A stretch of DNA of 28,005 bases from positions 1 to 28,005 of the forward strand of contig CANKNP010000019.1 in assembly GCA_947483545.1 (NCBI GenBank), read 5' to 3'. Below are positions 6,028-14,800 of this stretch, piece after piece (positions within the stretch are counted from its first letter, which is position 1; each line of letters starts with the position of its first letter). Made by a program: the position numbers and the translations under genes. A model generated the notes under the pieces. It had not been told where the DNA came from and searched no databases. It was given only the letters and a program-made list of their open reading frames with translations. This DNA comes from Deltaproteobacteria bacterium. GTDB taxonomy: Bacteria; Myxococcota; UBA796; SXON01.

Positions 6028-8535
6028 TCACCTCACCCAGAGCACGTGCCAGACATGCGTGTTGTGCCCCCCGTAGCCCTCGAGGTAACCGGGGTAGGAC
6101 GTCGAGTCTACGTATTGGGCCAGCGGGATGATCTGCATCCACCAGCACCCGACCGAGTCGGTGCTGTCCACGTCGCTGACCATGCAGTGCGTGCCGGCGC
6201 TCAAGAAGTACTGGTTGTGTAGGCCGTTGAACCCGTCGCAGGTGGTGGACTCTTCGCCGTCGATGAAGGTGTAGTCGCTGCCGTCCGTCGTGGAGCTGAA
6301 GGGGTCATGGCCCTGCGACCAGACGGTGTAGTGGGCGCGGGTGCCGGTGGTCCACGTGTTGTCGTTGCCCACCTCGAACCGGAAGGTCCAGTTGCCATCG
6401 GCGTCGGCGAACTCGTCGCGCTCGGAGAGGATCGAGTACACGTCGTCCTCGGGCGCGCCGACCTCCTCCCAGTCGGAGGTGCTCCAAAAGGTCGGGTACA
6501 ACGAGGCGTAGATCCGGGTCCAGCCTCCGCCGTCATCGGTCATGTCACAGTAGGCCTGCCAGGCGTCGGTGATGTCGCCGTCTTCATCGGGGTCGAGCCA
6601 GTACAGGCCGTCGCCGCTGGAGGAGCCGTCGTCGAGGATGGCCTGACACGACGGGGCGGCGCAGGTCAGATCAGCGCCCAACGCGCCGTCGTCGGCCACG
6701 CTGTCGCAGTTCTCGTCCAGGCCGTCGCAGGTCTCGGGCGCGCCGGGGTACACGTTGGCGCTGGTATCGTCACAGTCATCGTTGACGTCTGTGTAGGATG
6801 CCGGCGCTTCACACGCAAAGTAGGCGGTGCCGCCGCCGCCATGGCCGTCGTCGTCCTCGTCCAGGTACCAGGGCAGGGCGTCGATCGCCGCGTCTTCGTC
6901 GATCTCGCCGTCGCAGTTGTCGTCGAGGCCGTTGCAGGACTCCAGCGCCGCGGGGTGGACGTCTTCATCGGTGTCGTCACAGTCGTCGGTCCCGCCGACG
7001 TAGCCAGCGGGCTGATCGCAGCTTGTCTGTGCGTAGGCATCGGAGCCGTAGCCATCGCCATCGTAGTCGATGTACCAGGACATCGCGTCGAGCGCGCCGT
7101 CGTCAACGACACTGTTGCAGTCGTCGTCTGTGTCGTTACACACCTCGGCGGCGGCGGGGTTCACGTCGCCGTCGCTGTCATTGCAGTCGCCATCATCGCC
7201 GACCCAACCGAGCGGCGCGTCACACGACTCGGTGCCTACGCCCGCGCCGTAGCCATCGCCATCGTCGTCCGCGAACCAGACGGCGTCGTCGGCCGCGTAG
7301 GTGTCGGTGCCCCCGTCGCAATCATCGTCGATCCCGTTGCACACCTCCGTGGCGGCGGGGTTCACGCCTGCGCCACTGTCATCACAGTCCCCATCCCGGG
7401 AGGCTGTGCCGGCGGGCGCGTCACACGCCTCCGTGCCCACCCCTGTCCCGTAGCCATCGCCGTCGCTGTCGGTGTACCAGGTCGTCGCGTCCGCGGCGGC
7501 GGTGTCCACGCCACCGTCACAGTCATCGTCGAGATCGTTGCAGACCTCCGTGGCGCCTGGGTTGATCGCCGAGGCATTGTCGTCACAGTCGCCATCTCGG
7601 CTGGCCGTCGCTGCGGGCGCGTCACACGCCTCTGTGGCCACGCCCACGCCGTAGCCATCGCCATCGGCGTCGGTGTACCAGCTCGTCGCATCGGCGGCGT
7701 TTACGTCTGTCGTGCCATCACAGTCATCGTCCAGGTCGTTGCATGTCTCGGTTGCGCCGGGGTGAACGTCCGATCGCGCATCATCACAGTCGCCGTCCAC
7801 CGCGGCCATGCCTGCGGGTGCGTCGCAGGCCGCCGTGCCCACGCCTGTGCCGTAGCCATCGCCATCCGCGTCGGTGTACCAGAGCGTGGTGTTCACCGCG
7901 TCGTCGTCCACCGCACCATCACAGTCATCGTCCACGTCGTTGCACAGCTCGGTGGCGAGGGGGTTCACCGCTGCGTTGGTGTCGTCACACTCTTCACATC
8001 CAAGGTAATGGTCGCCGTCGGCGTCGAGATTGTCGGGCTCCCCGTCGCAGTTCCCATCGTCGTCGGTGCAGGTCACCTCGGCCCCGGGGAACACGGCTGC
8101 GTCGTCGTCGTCACAGTCGTCGGAGTTGCCGACATAGCCCTCAGGCTGCTCGCATCCTGACAGGTTGCTGTCCCCACCGTAGCCATCGCCGTCGGCGTCG
8201 GCGTACCAGATCTCCATGCAGGCGGTGTCGGGGCCGGAGTCCGGCTCGCTGTCGGAGTCGGAGTCCTGGGCCGAGTCGGAGTCGCCCGCAGTGTCGGAGT
8301 CGGGCGCTGTCTCGGTGTCACTGTCGGTATCGCTATCGGTGTCTGTGTCTGTGTCTGTGTCTGTGTCTGTGTCTGTATCTGTGTCTGTGTCGGCGTCCGT
8401 ATCGGTGTCCGTATCGCCGTCCGTGTCGTCGGACCGCGAGTCCCCGACGTAGCCGTCGGAGTCCGCATCTTTGTTCCGGCAGCCGAGGAGGGCGAGGGTC
8501 AGGAGGGTCGGGGGGACCAGGAGGAGGGTGTGCAT
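6028..8535 (-). CDS. Secreted lipoprotein with eight MopE-type metal-binding repeats and a fibrinogen-like C-terminal domain
   Basis: The 835-residue product has an N-terminal signal with a lipobox ending at Cys19 (LALLGC), so it should be exported and lipidated. Residues about 35-105 form an Asp-Thr/Asp-Ser linker. Eight repeats then follow of the type WYxDxDGDGYG, Cys-Asp, GDCDD, NPGATEVCNDxDDDCDG. These are the 'putative metal-binding motif' family named after the copper-binding MopE of Methylococcus; the DxDxDG loops could equally bind calcium. Four central repeats are 67 residues each. The last 215 residues carry a fibrinogen-type signature (SSGDGLYWLDPD, YCDMTDDGGGWTRIY) with several cysteines. 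The role is probably surface adhesion or ligand binding. The start codon has no Shine-Dalgarno sequence. It is divergent from another MopE-repeat gene and shares its C-terminal domain type with the gene at 22536. Confidence 0.85.
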   Translation of the reverse strand: MHTLLLVPPTLLTLALLGCRNKDADSDGYVGDSRSDDTDGDTDTDTDADTDTDTDTDTDTDTDTDTDSDTDSDTETAPDSDTAGDSDSAQDSDSDSEPDSGPDTACMEIWYADADGDGYGGDSNLSGCEQPEGYVGNSDDCDDDDAAVFPGAEVTCTDDDGNCDGEPDNLDADGDHYLGCEECDDTNAAVNPLATELCNDVDDDCDGAVDDDAVNTTLWYTDADGDGYGTGVGTAACDAPAGMAAVDGDCDDARSDVHPGATETCNDLDDDCDGTTDVNAADATSWYTDADGDGYGVGVATEACDAPAATASRDGDCDDNASAINPGATEVCNDLDDDCDGGVDTAAADATTWYTDSDGDGYGTGVGTEACDAPAGTASRDGDCDDSGAGVNPAATEVCNGIDDDCDGGTDTYAADDAVWFADDDGDGYGAGVGTESCDAPLGWVGDDGDCNDSDGDVNPAAAEVCNDTDDDCNSVVDDGALDAMSWYIDYDGDGYGSDAYAQTSCDQPAGYVGGTDDCDDTDEDVHPAALESCNGLDDNCDGEIDEDAAIDALPWYLDEDDDGHGGGGTAYFACEAPASYTDVNDDCDDTSANVYPGAPETCDGLDENCDSVADDGALGADLTCAAPSCQAILDDGSSSGDGLYWLDPDEDGDITDAWQAYCDMTDDGGGWTRIYASLYPTFWSTSDWEEVGAPEDDVYSILSERDEFADADGNWTFRFEVGNDNTWTTGTRAHYTVWSQGHDPFSSTTDGSDYTFIDGEESTTCDGFNGLHNQYFLSAGTHCMVSDVDSTDSVGCWWMQIIPLAQYVDSTSYPGYLEGYGGHNTHVWHVLWVR
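6665..8220 (-). repeat. MopE-type protein repeat array (8 units)
   Basis: Eight units are coded on the minus strand. The central four are spaced by exactly 201 bp, seen as the string GTAGCCATCGCCATCG recurring near 7250, 7449, 7650 and 7851. Each unit has one DxDxDGYG loop, one Gly-Asp-Cys-Asp-Asp loop and one Cys-Asn-x-x-Asp-Asp-Asp-Cys-Asp loop. The even spacing and high identity of the central units suggest recent tandem duplication. Confidence 0.85.
8321..8428 (-). repeat. Six-base tandem repeat coding an Asp-Thr/Asp-Ser linker
   Basis: On the plus strand six perfect GTGTCT units run from 8339 to 8374, then a GTATCT variant and another GTGTCT. Degenerate units on both sides extend the array from about 8321 to 8428. 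The minus strand codes for alternating Asp-Thr, with some Asp-Ser and Asp-Ala, directly after the lipoprotein signal. Because the unit is six bases, gain or loss of units keeps the frame and only changes the length of the stalk. Confidence 0.85.
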
Positions 8536-8576
8536 GGGGGGTATCTTACGACAGAACGGGGGCTATAGGGCCCGAC
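8536..8576. promoter_or_regulatory. Short divergent promoter region between two MopE-repeat genes
   Basis: Only 41 bp separate the two ATG codons. The plus strand has TATAGG at 8564-8569, seven bases before the ATG at 8577. The minus strand has TAAGAT (8548 to 8543), also seven bases before its ATG at 8535. Neither start has a Shine-Dalgarno sequence, and neither -10 has a convincing -35. If these boxes are used, both messages would be nearly leaderless and probably depend on an activator or an alternative sigma factor. Confidence 0.4.
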
Positions 8577-11390
8577 ATGCGCCCCCAACTTTCTGGTTGT
8601 CTCCTCGTGGTCTGCGCCTTGACCGGCTGCCCCGCGATCACGCCGTCCGACCTCTCGGCCCGCGTCGACCAAGACGAGGATGGCTTCACCTCCTCGCAGT
8701 TCGATGGCGACGATTGCAACGACACCGACGCGACGGTGAATCCCGCCGCCGACGATGCGCCCTACGACGGTATTGACGCCGACTGCTCCGGTGGTTCCGA
8801 CGACGACGCGGATGGCGATGGCTACGACGCCGCGATCATCGACGGGGCGGCCGCCGAGGGCGATGACTGCGACGACGTTGACGCCACGGTGCATCCGGGC
8901 GCGGCCGAGATCTGCGATGGTGCGGACAACGACTGCGACGGCGTGATCGGCAACGTCAGCGATCCCACCACGGACGAGTCCGACAACGACGGGGACGGGT
9001 TCTTCGTTTGCGCCAACGACTGCGACGACACCGACGCCAGCTCGAACCCCGGCGCGGACGAGGTCTGCGACGAAGTCAACGCGGACGAGGACTGCGACGG
9101 CTCGACCGACGACGGTGATTCGGGCGCGACCGGCCAAGCTCCCTGGTACCTGGACAGTGATCACGACGGCTACGGCACGCCCGACACCGTCGCCCAGCTC
9201 TGCGATGCTCCCGCCGACTACGTCGATAACGACGCCGACTGTGACGATGGCGACGACACGATCAACCCTGACACGGCCTGGTACGCAGACACCGACGACG
9301 ACGGATGGGGCGACGACGCCGACGCCCTGTCCCAATGCACCCAGCCCGACGGGTACGTCCTGGACGCGGGCGACTGTGAGGATGGCGATGACGCCATCCA
9401 CCCCGAAGCGCTGGAGTCCTGCAACGACATCGACGACGACTGTGACGATCTCGTGGACGTGGACGATCCCGACGTGGATCCAAGTGAAGCGACCTGGTAC
9501 AGGGATCGGGACGGGGATGGATATGGCGACGAGACCTCCACCGTGACGACCTGCACCGACTCAGGTGGCTACGTCCACGAAGCCGGGGATTGCGACGACT
9601 CGGTCTCCACCATCCATCCGCTTGCCAGCGAGACGTGTGACGGGGAGGACAACGACTGCGATGGTGCGATCGACGACGCAGACGGGGATGTCGTTGATCT
9701 CTCGACGTGGTACGCCGATGATGATGCGGACGGTTTCGGCGACGAGACTGAGACGATGATCGCGTGTTTTCTTCCCTCTGGGTACGCGGAGGCCAGCACG
9801 GACTGCGACGATGCGGACGAGACGGTGAACCCGGATGCGCAGGAGCTATGCGACGAGTTGGACAATGATTGTGACGGGGATGTGGATGATGAGGATGAGA
9901 GTGTCACCTCGGGCGTCACGACCTACACAGACGCAGACGGGGATGGGTTTGGGGATTCGGCGACGGCCGCCGATGTCTGCTCTCCTTCGGACGGGGACGT
10001 GGAGATCGACGGCGACTGTGACGATGCCGATCCGGACACACATCCCGACGCGGCGGAGGTGTGCGAGAACGGCAAGGATGACGACTGCGACGGGGGGTAC
10101 GGGACGTGTGTTGGTTCAAGGGAACTCTCGGCGGCAGATGCGCAATTCACCGGGGAGGCTGCGGGAGATCAGGCCGGCGGGGGTGTGTCGGGTGCAGGCG
10201 ACGTGAATGGGGATGGATATGGGGATTTGTTGATCGGGGCGCCGTGGAACGGCGACGGCGGGGACGGCGCAGGAGCTGCGTACCTCGTCCTCGGAAGTGC
10301 GACCCCGGCGGATCTCAGCCTCGCGTACGCGGACAGCAAGTATGTCGGCGAGGCCGTTGACTTGGACGGCGATGGGGCGGGTGGGAGCGTTTCCCAGGCT
10401 GGCGACGTCGACGGAGACGGTCTGGCGGACATGCTCGTCGGCGCGAAGGGGAACGGGGACGGGGGGGGGAGTGCCGGGGCTGCGTACCTCATCCTGGGGA
10501 CCGCGACGCCGACCAGCATCGGCCTCGGGGCTGCGTCCGCTCGCTTCATCGGCGAGTTTGCAAACGACGAGGCTGGAACCAGCGTCTCTGCAGCGGGTGA
10601 TGTGAACGGCGACGGCCTCGGGGACATGATCATCGGCGCGCCACGCTGGGGAAGTTTCGCGGGGAATGCCTACCTCGTCCTGGGCAGTGCGACCCCGAGC
10701 AGTCTGGGCCTCGCTGCGGCGTCTGCGCGGTACACCGGCGAGGCAGAATATGACGAGGCCGCCGGGAGCGTCGCCGGGGCCGGCGACGTGGACGGTGATG
10801 GTCTGGAGGACGTGATCATCGGAGCGATCGGTAATTCTGAGGGGGGTTCCCAAGCGGGAGCCGCGTACCTCATCCTGGGGAGCGCATCGCCCGGCGACGT
10901 TGACCTCAGCAGTGCAGACGCGGAATATTCCGGGGAGGAGTACCGCAGCTATGCGGGGGCAAGCGTCTCCACGGCGGACGATGTGAACGGCGACGGGTTT
11001 GGGGACCTGGTGGTCGGAGCCTACGGCAACGTTGACGGCGGAACCTACAACGGCGCCGCGTATCTGCTGCTCGGCGGGCCCTCCCCCGGAGACCTCGACC
11101 TCAGCGCCGCGGATGCAAGATACACCGGCGAGGCCGATTGGGATAACGCCGGGTACAGCGTGTCGAACGCCGGCGACATCGACGCGGACGGCTTCGGCGA
11201 CCTGCTCGTCGGGGCCAGAACCGCAGAGTCCTACTCCGGTGCGGCTACCTCATCCTCGGCGGTTCATCCCCGGCCAGCATCACCCTCAGCGCGGCAGATG
11301 CTGTCTACACGGGCGAGGCCACGTACGACTACGCCGGCTGCAGCGTCTCGACCGCCGGCGACGTCGACCGGGACGGCTTCGACGACATGA
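8577..11390 (+). CDS. Lipoprotein with MopE-type repeats and FG-GAP (integrin-type) propeller; 3' end frameshifted
   Basis: The frame starts at ATG 8577 with a signal peptide and lipobox ending at Cys18 (CALTGC). About eight MopE-type repeats follow to residue ~510 (DxDGDGYGDE, GDCDD, HPLASETCDGEDNDCDG). FG-GAP repeats of about 65 residues come next, each with a GDVNGDGxGDLLIGA calcium loop and ending AAYLxLG. Five and a half blades are read in this frame. After about 11245 the frame runs into unrelated Ser/Pro/Thr-rich residues and stops at 11390, while the expected propeller sequence continues in another frame to a TGA at 11465-11467. With one base restored the protein would be 963 residues with seven complete blades. 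The open frame also extends upstream of 8577, but that part is antisense to the neighbouring gene. The role is inferred as a surface protein, perhaps for adhesion. Confidence 0.8.
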   Translation: MRPQLSGCLLVVCALTGCPAITPSDLSARVDQDEDGFTSSQFDGDDCNDTDATVNPAADDAPYDGIDADCSGGSDDDADGDGYDAAIIDGAAAEGDDCDDVDATVHPGAAEICDGADNDCDGVIGNVSDPTTDESDNDGDGFFVCANDCDDTDASSNPGADEVCDEVNADEDCDGSTDDGDSGATGQAPWYLDSDHDGYGTPDTVAQLCDAPADYVDNDADCDDGDDTINPDTAWYADTDDDGWGDDADALSQCTQPDGYVLDAGDCEDGDDAIHPEALESCNDIDDDCDDLVDVDDPDVDPSEATWYRDRDGDGYGDETSTVTTCTDSGGYVHEAGDCDDSVSTIHPLASETCDGEDNDCDGAIDDADGDVVDLSTWYADDDADGFGDETETMIACFLPSGYAEASTDCDDADETVNPDAQELCDELDNDCDGDVDDEDESVTSGVTTYTDADGDGFGDSATAADVCSPSDGDVEIDGDCDDADPDTHPDAAEVCENGKDDDCDGGYGTCVGSRELSAADAQFTGEAAGDQAGGGVSGAGDVNGDGYGDLLIGAPWNGDGGDGAGAAYLVLGSATPADLSLAYADSKYVGEAVDLDGDGAGGSVSQAGDVDGDGLADMLVGAKGNGDGGGSAGAAYLILGTATPTSIGLGAASARFIGEFANDEAGTSVSAAGDVNGDGLGDMIIGAPRWGSFAGNAYLVLGSATPSSLGLAAASARYTGEAEYDEAAGSVAGAGDVDGDGLEDVIIGAIGNSEGGSQAGAAYLILGSASPGDVDLSSADAEYSGEEYRSYAGASVSTADDVNGDGFGDLVVGAYGNVDGGTYNGAAYLLLGGPSPGDLDLSAADARYTGEADWDNAGYSVSNAGDIDADGFGDLLVGARTAESYSGAATSSSAVHPRPASPSARQMLSTRARPRTTTPAAASRPPATSTGTASTT

Positions 11391-11467
11391 TCGTCGGCGC
11401 GGACAGCAACGCCGACGGCGGCTCCTACGCCGGCGCCGCCTACCTCATCCTCGGCAGCGGCCTATGA
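10124..11467 (+). repeat. Seven FG-GAP blades (beta-propeller)
   Basis: Seven units of about 195-200 bp each begin with a Leu-x-x-Ala-[Asp/Ser] motif followed by [FY]xGE. They continue with GD[VI][ND]xDG and end in YL[IVL]LG. Seven is the classical number for an integrin-alpha type propeller. The sixth blade contains the frameshift. Confidence 0.8.
11246..11467 (+). pseudogene. Out-of-frame tail of the FG-GAP propeller gene
   Basis: Read from TAC at 11246, this frame gives YLILGGSSPASIT, then a full blade (LSAADAVYTGEATYDYAG, VSTAGDVDRDGFDDMIVGAD, GAAYLILGSGL) and a stop at 11465-11467. It joins exactly to the GAA that ends the upstream frame at 11245, so one base is missing between GCGGC and TACCTC. 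This is either a real one-base deletion or a sequencing or assembly error. The coding sequence otherwise looks intact, which favours a recent event or an error. Confidence 0.75.
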
Positions 11468-11824
11468 CCCCCACAACCCCCCCGGAAAGCTCGAAACCCC
11501 GAGTCGATTCCCCTCCGGATCTCGCGCGTACAGCGTGAAGTCTGTCCGGCCCGTCGCCACCACCCCCATCCCCGCCCACCGCGCCTCCCACGTCGCTCCG
11601 CTCCCCGCCTCGGCCTCAAGGAACAGCCCGTCCCAGCCTGAATCCTGGGCGTGCGCGGCCCCCCGCTCCACCATCAGGATGCTACCCCCGAGATCCAACC
11701 AGACCGAGCAGACGCCGGCTTCGTCCTCCGCACGGCGGATCTCCCGCAGGTCCAGCGCCGCCGCGTAGAACCCCGCGAGTGTCAAGGGATCGGGCGAGCG
11801 CAGCGCGACGTGGTGAACTGGCAT
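11462..11824 (-). CDS. VOC-family (glyoxalase/bleomycin-resistance fold) protein
   Basis: The 120-residue product begins at the ATG on 11822-11824 (MPVHHVALRSPDPLTLAGFY). The frame is open further upstream, but that part overlaps the kinase gene and has no family similarity. It carries the VOC pattern: an N-terminal His in the first strand, LGGSILMVER with the acidic residue at mid-length, and the closing TLYARDPEGNRLGVSSFP. Its size is typical of a single-chain VOC protein that would dimerise to form two metal sites. The substrate cannot be predicted. Its stop codon directly abuts the stop of the propeller gene's tail, giving a six-base convergent overlap, and its start is 43 bp from the divergent kinase start. 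Confidence 0.85.
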   Translation of the reverse strand: MPVHHVALRSPDPLTLAGFYAAALDLREIRRAEDEAGVCSVWLDLGGSILMVERGAAHAQDSGWDGLFLEAEAGSGATWEARWAGMGVVATGRTDFTLYARDPEGNRLGVSSFPGGLWGS

Positions 11825-11867
11825 CGGAACGACGTATGATCCGCAGGCACCGAATGTCGCTGATCCC

Positions 11868-14800
11868 GTGAACCCCTCCGACCCCTTGCCCGCGACCGTG
11901 GGCCCGTACCCGGTGGTCCGGTTGGTCGCCTCTGGCGGCATGGCGACAGTGTACGAGGTGACCGATCCGGAGTCGGGCAGGCCGCTGGCGCTCAAGCTGC
12001 TCCAAGCCCGAGGGGCCGGCGCGCCCCGCTTCGGCCGAGAGTACCGGGCGCTGATCCGGTTGGACCATCCCAATGTCGTGCGCGTCTACCGTTACGGCAT
12101 GACCGAGAGCGGCCTGCCTTACCTCGTGATGGAGCTGCTCCATGGCGTCGCTGCCCAGGTCCGCGTGAAGGCGGTCGGGCGGCCGGGTGACCCGATCCGC
12201 ACGGCCGAGGCCATCCGCATCAGCTACCACGTGGCCGATGCGCTGCGGGCGCTGCACCAGCGCGGGATCATCCACCGCGATCTCAAGTCCTCCAATGTCA
12301 TCGCGCTGCCCGACGGGACCGTCAAGCTGCTGGACTTCGGGACCGCGCGCATCGAAAACCTCCGGGACAACCTGACCGAGCCAGGCGAATTCGTCGGCAC
12401 CTTTCATTACGCGAGCCCGGAGCAGCTCACCGGCGGTGTGGTGGACGCCCGCACCGATCTGTACGCTTTGGGGGTGCTCTTCTACCGCATGTTGACCGGC
12501 CGGCGGCCGTTTGAGGGCGAGGATCCGGTCACCCTCGCGCGCCAGCACCTCGAGCAGCAGGCGGTGGCCGTCGAGAAGCTCGCCCGAGGCGTGCCTGCGG
12601 CGATCGCGGAGCTGGTGACCAGGCTGCTCGCCAAATCGCCCTCCGGCCGACCTGCGGACGCTGGAGAGGTCCTGGATTTTCTCAGGCCCTTCGTGGTCGG
12701 CCCGCCACCCCAGGGCGAGGATCCGCTCCCGGACTTGCGTTTCATGGGCCGGCACGGCCACCTCGCGGCGATTCGGCGCCTGCTCGAGGAGTCGGAAGCG
12801 GGCGCCGGGCTGATCTTCTGCGGCCCTGAGGGCGCAGGCCGCGGGCGGCTGGTCGGGTTTGCCGTCGACGAAGCGACCCGCCGCGGCTCCCGCTCCATGC
12901 GCCTCATCGCCTCGGGCACGGCACAGCCCTTCACACCGGTGCTGATGCAGCTCGCGTCAGGGCTGCTCGCCGATGGAGACGCGGAGGGAGCGGCGCTGGC
13001 CCGGCAGGCGCTCAGGCCCGAGGGGGTCGACCCGGTCGCCCTCGCGGGAGCGCTCGCGGCGAGGGCGGTGCTGGACGAGCGGCCTCTGCTCTTCGCCATC
13101 GACGGCATGGAGGACGCGCTGGACGGCGACGTGCGCCTGCTCGCCGCGACCATGGCCGCGGTTGCAGCGTGTGGTGGGAACGTCGTGCTCGTCGCGGCTT
13201 GGGGCGAAGAGGCCCTCCCGGCGACATGGCCGCTGCTGCGCCTCATGGACGTGCCCCCGCTCACCGGCCTCCAGATCGCAGTGGTCGCGAGCCGGTGGCT
13301 CGGCGTCTCCATGGTGCCCCCCGAGCTGGTGCGGCGGTTGGCCTCGGCGAGCGGGGGAATGCCGGCCCCGCTGGAAGACCTCGTGCGGCTGTTGCCCAGG
13401 GATCAACGGGGCCGCCCAGGTCGTCTGCCGCTGCCAGAGAGCGTGCGCGAAGGGCTGATCATGCGCGTGGAGAGCCTGCCGACGCTGCAGCGGCGCGTGC
13501 TGGAGGCCCTCGCGTTGGCCGAGGGAGACCTCGATTTGGACGTCGTCGCCTTCGCGGTGGACGCCGTCCCCGCGACGGTGCGAACCGCGCTCGTTGCCTT
13601 GGCGCGCGAGCGGCTCGTCGATCCGGTGTCCTCCGGTTGGGTCTTTCGCCAGGGCATGACCGCCGAGTTCGTCCGGGAGCGCACGCGCGCCACGCGTCGC
13701 TCGCTCCTCTGTCGGCGCATCGCCGAAGCGCTGCCCGACCCTCCGCCGAGCCCGAGGCTCCCGATCGTGCTGATGGAGGCGGACCGACCCGAGGCTGCCG
13801 CCAGGAGCGCCGTCGCGTGGGCCCGACCCCTGGTCGAGGCAGGCCTCTACGCTGAGGCGCTTGCGGGCCTCGAAAAGGTCGTTCACGGGCGCTTTCATGC
13901 CCCCGAGGACTTCTCCCTGTGGCGCCTCTACGCCCAGTGTCTAGCCGTCTTGCGCAGCGCGAGCATGCAGACCGATCAGGCGCTCGCTCAGGCGCGGGGA
14001 ATGGCGACGACCCCGGTAGAGGTGGGCGAGGTCGCGATGGTCAGCGCTGAGGTGGCGCGGGCACGGGGGGACACCAACGCCGAGCGCGAGGGGTTCGTCG
14101 GGGCCATCGAGACGTTTCGGCGGGCGGGGCCGGCGGTGTACGCCACGCTGGGGGCCGACGTGCTGGCCCGCTTCTCGAAGCTCCTGGTCTGCGTCGGCGA
14201 GTTTGACGCTGCCTGGCGGATCGCCCGGGAGGGGGTCGAGGCGAGGGGCGAGGGCGGGGATGCTGCGGCGCTGTCGCGATCGCGCACCGCGCTCGCGGTC
14301 GTGGAGCTGCATCGGGGCGAGATCTCCTCAGCGGAGCGCCTGTTCCTCGGGAGCGTCGAGGGCGGCGGCTCCGACTGGCGCGCGATCAGCGGGCTCGCCA
14401 CGACGATGCGGCTACAGGGGCGGCTCAGTGAAGCGCGGGGCATCTTGGAGGCCGCGCTGATGCGGGCGAGGACGGCCGCACCGGCGCCCCTACTGGCGTC
14501 GGTGCTCGTGACTGCGGCCCATCTGGACATCGACCTCTTCCGGCCCGGGCTCGCCCGAGATCGCCTGCACCAGGCGATGGACGCGCTCCAGGACGAGCCT
14601 CCCCCCGTGCTCGACGCGCCCATGGCGCTCCTCCGCGCGCGGCTGCTCGACCTCTCAGGTGATGCGCAAGGGGGCCTGCGGACGGTCGAGGCCGCAAGGG
14701 CTCGGGCGGAGGGGAGGGGGTGGCGCCTGCACGCTGCGGAGCTGACCGCGATGCGGGGCGTGTTCCTGGGACGGCTCGGTCGAGAGGGCGAGGCGATGGT

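Noticed and set aside
6307..8160. 617-residue plus-strand frame rich in Val and Ile
   Set aside because: It is the complement of the Asp-rich MopE repeats, where GAC/GAT codons read as GTC/ATC. It has no signal, no family and no start context.
8339..8392. Promoter-like or regulatory DNA in the hexamer repeat
   Set aside because: It lies inside a coding sequence and reads as an in-frame Asp-Thr linker; no promoter hexamers are present.
7743..8576. Upstream extension of the reading frame of the propeller lipoprotein
   Set aside because: This part is antisense to the repeat gene at 6028-8535 and reads as Arg/His/Ser-rich low-complexity protein. The ATG at 8577 with its lipoprotein signal is the clear start.
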